DNA from: Clostridia bacterium
Lineage (GTDB): Bacteria > Bacillota > Clostridia > Oscillospirales > Acutalibacteraceae
Direction: 5' to 3'
DNA length: 64,000 bases
Assembly: GCA_017397105.1 (NCBI GenBank)
Contig: JAFQKF010000011.1
Coordinates: forward strand, 1-64,000
The notes under the pieces are model-generated. The model ran no database searches. It saw only the letters and a list, made by a program, of their open reading frames with translations, and was not told the DNA's origin. A program made the position numbers and the translations under genes. Below, one piece after another: positions 63,401-64,000 of this stretch (its first letter is position 1; each line of letters begins with the position of its first letter).

Positions 63401-64000
63401 ACAGGATTCGTTGGCGTTCATTTACACAAATCCGGATCTTACCCGAACACATCTTCTCAGATGTGCCGCCGTGCAGTTTGAACAGGGTGATGTTCTGCAT
63501 TGGTGGCACGTTATAACCAATAAAAGCCAGGAAATCAGAGGAATACGTACCCGTTGCAGTGATGATATGCTCTGGCTTTGCTACGTTTTGTGCGAATATG
63601 TAGAAAAAACGGGTGATACGAGTATCCTACAGGTAAAAGTACCCTTTCTGCTCGGGGAACCGCTCTCAGAAAAGGAAAATGAGCGGTATTTTTCTCCTGT
63701 CAGGGGCAAGATAAAGGCGTCCTTGCTGGAGCATTGCTTGCGTGCTGCAGATAAATCCTACCGTCTTGGCAGTCATTCTCTTCCTCTTATCGGTTCGTGC
63801 GATTGGAATGACGGTTTCAGCCGTGTGGGAATTCACAGTATGGGTGAAAGTGTATGGCTGGCAGAGTTTCAGATAATTGTGTTCGAAAAGCTGATAAAAC
63901 TGCTCAGAAGACTCGAAAATGAAAAAAAGGCTCTCGATTTAGAGAAAAGAACGCATGATTTAAGAGTTGCGCTTGAAAAAAATGCTGTTGACGGTTCAAA
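57471..64000 (+). CDS. Giant NdvB-like cyclic beta-1,2-glucan synthase, N-terminal 2176 residues
   Basis: The frame is open to the window end. Hydrophobic segments lie near 225-265 and ~616-765. Between them is a GT84-like glucosyltransferase part with the LFVLDSDTKT motif (~430-437) and SHDILEGGYLRTGFVSD plus RHSRWVRGDW. A glycoamylase domain (~1050-1165) has SESGFYAFDSELNYQYKAHG and YMAHHVGMSMLS. After beta-sandwich regions, a GH94-type domain has FRDQLQDSLAF and GSCDWNDGFSRVG (~2108, the catalytic Asp region). This is the order of cyclic beta-1,2-glucan synthases of NdvB/Cgs type, which initiate, extend and cyclise glucan from UDP-glucose at the inner membrane. RBS GGAGG precedes ATG 57471. 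The last few hundred residues lie outside. Confidence 0.87.
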   Translation, partial: MGEKALQRKMKSIMRAFRSEAKRADKNKAASEWLRDNFYILEREARQAATDCEGNLRLKKGTDSLPCLFGLCKELCENGVLPENERLLEYFSKRGLSLPETRSLYNMFRCALLEYAWRGCTMRNAVGEKLLGNAVKSIRRLAQTDFEAIISASSEVEKILMQDPSGIYPSMQAQDRAAYRRELALIAQKENVDEKECALRILGKAKEGKTEKLRHVGSYIITEKTHGLRGTAMIATETVLPLLLSSGAAILSGKWYAVFLWLPLWEVLRPIISSLFMRGVSVKRFFRIKSDDARVENTGVLITVSTLLTSAQDSSKLFSKLNEIRLANSGENVKICCLADYKNASSPVKPEDSAALAAAKREIDSLNQKHSGGFLLAVRPRVYSKTQGEFSGRERKRGAITQLVRAIKGDESGFQTLWGDKRGLEDIRYLFVLDSDTKTVFDTAREMVSVAIHPLNTPEISVKKGRVVKGYAILAPKVCNQLAESDSTSFERLLAGSGGINTYDSLACEKYQDLFGESIFSGKGLIDVDAYYKLLDNAFPKERVLSHDILEGGYLRTGFVSDLQLTDGFPSNQRSFFARHSRWVRGDWQNIPFIIGKNSLNLLSRWKLADNLRRSITPVISTVLLITSVFMPVKLASLTVAVALLSAAAPEAVTFLHSLTSGGFSVFSRLYYSKTLPSALLALVRSFLSVIMLVQNAYVSLDAIVRACWRMSVSKKNLLEWTTAAQSESKGNGGQLTKCLPSLVVGIFLLIFPLPAARLAALFILSDIPFAFFSAVKSDSGQIRLSYAQKESLLSYAAAMWAFFDENCNRENNFLIPDNIQETPVRAVAKRTSPTNIGMLLVCMLAARDLGYITSAQLYTRLNLSLAAIEKLPKYNGNLYNWYSTEDLSVLSPAFVSTVDSGNFLCCLTALRSGLSEYRHECRALSGIADRITALIDATDLKALYNPKRDLFYIGVDSEGKPSENYYDLFMSEARMTAYYAVAKRIVPRKHWGTLGRILVGEGRYTGLVSWTGTMFEYFMPHLFIPSPVGSLCRESLEFCLWCQRKNAIKGFWGISESGFYAFDSELNYQYKAHGVQRIGLKRDLDREKVIAPYATFLALTMAPNACIKNLKQLEKAGLFGKYGFYEAADFTKGRCHYGEFSPVSSYMAHHVGMSMLSVLNVLRGNVFQKRFMADDCMAGAQSLLNETVPDSARVFKDIRYREVPKTHERTEKKNTVVDNPDIFNPVVHIYSNGRWSLQITDSGAGCSFSDGVDVFCRSDDVLQRPSGVFAVFEHKKQRIPFVKCLDIEGKTRFKVKFGEKEAVHAAKNGKILLKMHTCVPKNTNGELRRFTVENLSSQKPLEGSLLIYCEPCLEKNASFASHPMFSKLFLTDEIDKENKMIVLSRRFRENRGTVSLAAGFLEDIQVDFETSRESVLACGDGIFSLVKNRPHFHAKRGNPDACAAFRVNVKLKAGEKKDFTLAFSIQQEKSQAKDTLLMLRASKTKIKKAPDPFYGNVLDSAIAMKVLPAVFYPRVARVQADSVPFKAGFDKSSLWSMGISGDNPIILCYVENAEENATLLPYVRINKLLRSCSIKTDLVLIFEEKAGYELPILNAIRKILRQEDCEPMLGVNGGVFAINSASFSYNERMALENCAVLSTKNINSPSNIGSHKLIRLLPEPCELPEKAGEMPRTVKLYTFTCGKISIESDSKSLAVPWCAVFANKSFGTLVSDKSLGFTWALNSRENKLTPWRNDTRSDNRGEAVFLKKDGRITDIVCGGKAIFTPVSASWHATLGKLESSTVVRVADRGTVKKTTVKITNNYSENISFELAYFCEPVLDFAQDKSWLIRTRETEHGAIFTNPFSQISGYAALQSDCVPNGVCFDSNSFFCGKWDSSQNASSSPCVSIIRKFSVAPGESVQAVFYLSWGRSEKAALTMPFVSRFSSHSLSPIRIKTENEALNLFFNSFLFAQIRNSRFFGRTGFYQCSGAWGFRDQLQDSLAFIYTNPDLTRTHLLRCAAVQFEQGDVLHWWHVITNKSQEIRGIRTRCSDDMLWLCYVLCEYVEKTGDTSILQVKVPFLLGEPLSEKENERYFSPVRGKIKASLLEHCLRAADKSYRLGSHSLPLIGSCDWNDGFSRVGIHSMGESVWLAEFQIIVFEKLIKLLRRLENEKKALDLEKRTHDLRVALEKNAVDGS

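Overview
This window looks like a chromosomal segment of a Gram-positive, spore-lineage gut Clostridium (Oscillospiraceae/Ruminococcaceae-like). The evidence is strong AGGAGG-type ribosome binding sites with frequent GTG/TTG starts, sigma-A promoters with 17-18 bp spacing, a broken sporulation gene (spoVAD), secreted BspA-type leucine-rich-repeat proteins, a TAXI-type TRAP transporter and an integrative element carrying DUF6809/DUF6870-type genes. No rRNA, tRNA or CRISPR array was seen.

Layout. (1) 1-9828 is a cell-surface/sigma region. Two divergent genes encode ECF sigma factors fused to a membrane segment and a Thr-rich exported part. Around them lie two BspA-like LRR proteins and a secreted papain-like protease. 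Three start sites (the LRR gene at 479, the sigma operon at 2575 and the protease at 7966) share one ECF-type promoter, TGAACC-N16-CGTC, which suggests a small autoregulated surface regulon. (2) 9829-16663 holds an aldo/keto reductase, a TAXI TRAP operon (binding protein, DUF1850, fused permease) and a secreted GH98-like protein. (3) 16740-41585 is a large exopolysaccharide/capsule locus: LCP ligase, PHP phosphatase, two fused chain-length/tyrosine-kinase proteins, ABC exporter, priming glycosyltransferase, glycosyltransferases, WecB/WecC, deacetylase, polymerase, acetyltransferase and an AsnB-like protein. Embedded in it at 24471-28530, with its own promoter, is a compact peptide-modification operon: PqqD, radical SAM/SPASM, an 89-residue candidate precursor, an HprK-like kinase, an S24/S26 peptidase and an NTP_transf_5 nucleotidyltransferase. 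(4) A second UDP-sugar dehydrogenase gene lies on the opposite strand (41613-42944).

(5) About 43.4-51.3 kb is an integrative element with a tyrosine recombinase, a primase-helicase, small accessory proteins and a large serine recombinase. It separates the flippase gene wzx (51340-52809) from the rest of the polysaccharide locus. Its left part (43.55-44.3 kb) is a dense chain of inverted repeats with mini-ORFs, one ending in four prolines. A 16-bp motif recurs three times in the element, and a probable antisense RNA lies at 46127-46281. (6) 53029-54651 is a secreted beta-helix protein. (7) 54811-56735 is a toxin/immunity island: a DUF4417-tRNase-like toxin fusion, a CPCC protein, a stranded toxin tail and small immunity candidates. 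(8) 56879-57453 is the 3' remnant of spoVAD plus a small membrane protein. (9) 57471 to the window end is the start of a giant NdvB-like cyclic beta-1,2-glucan synthase.

All family assignments were made by eye from motifs; no database search was run.
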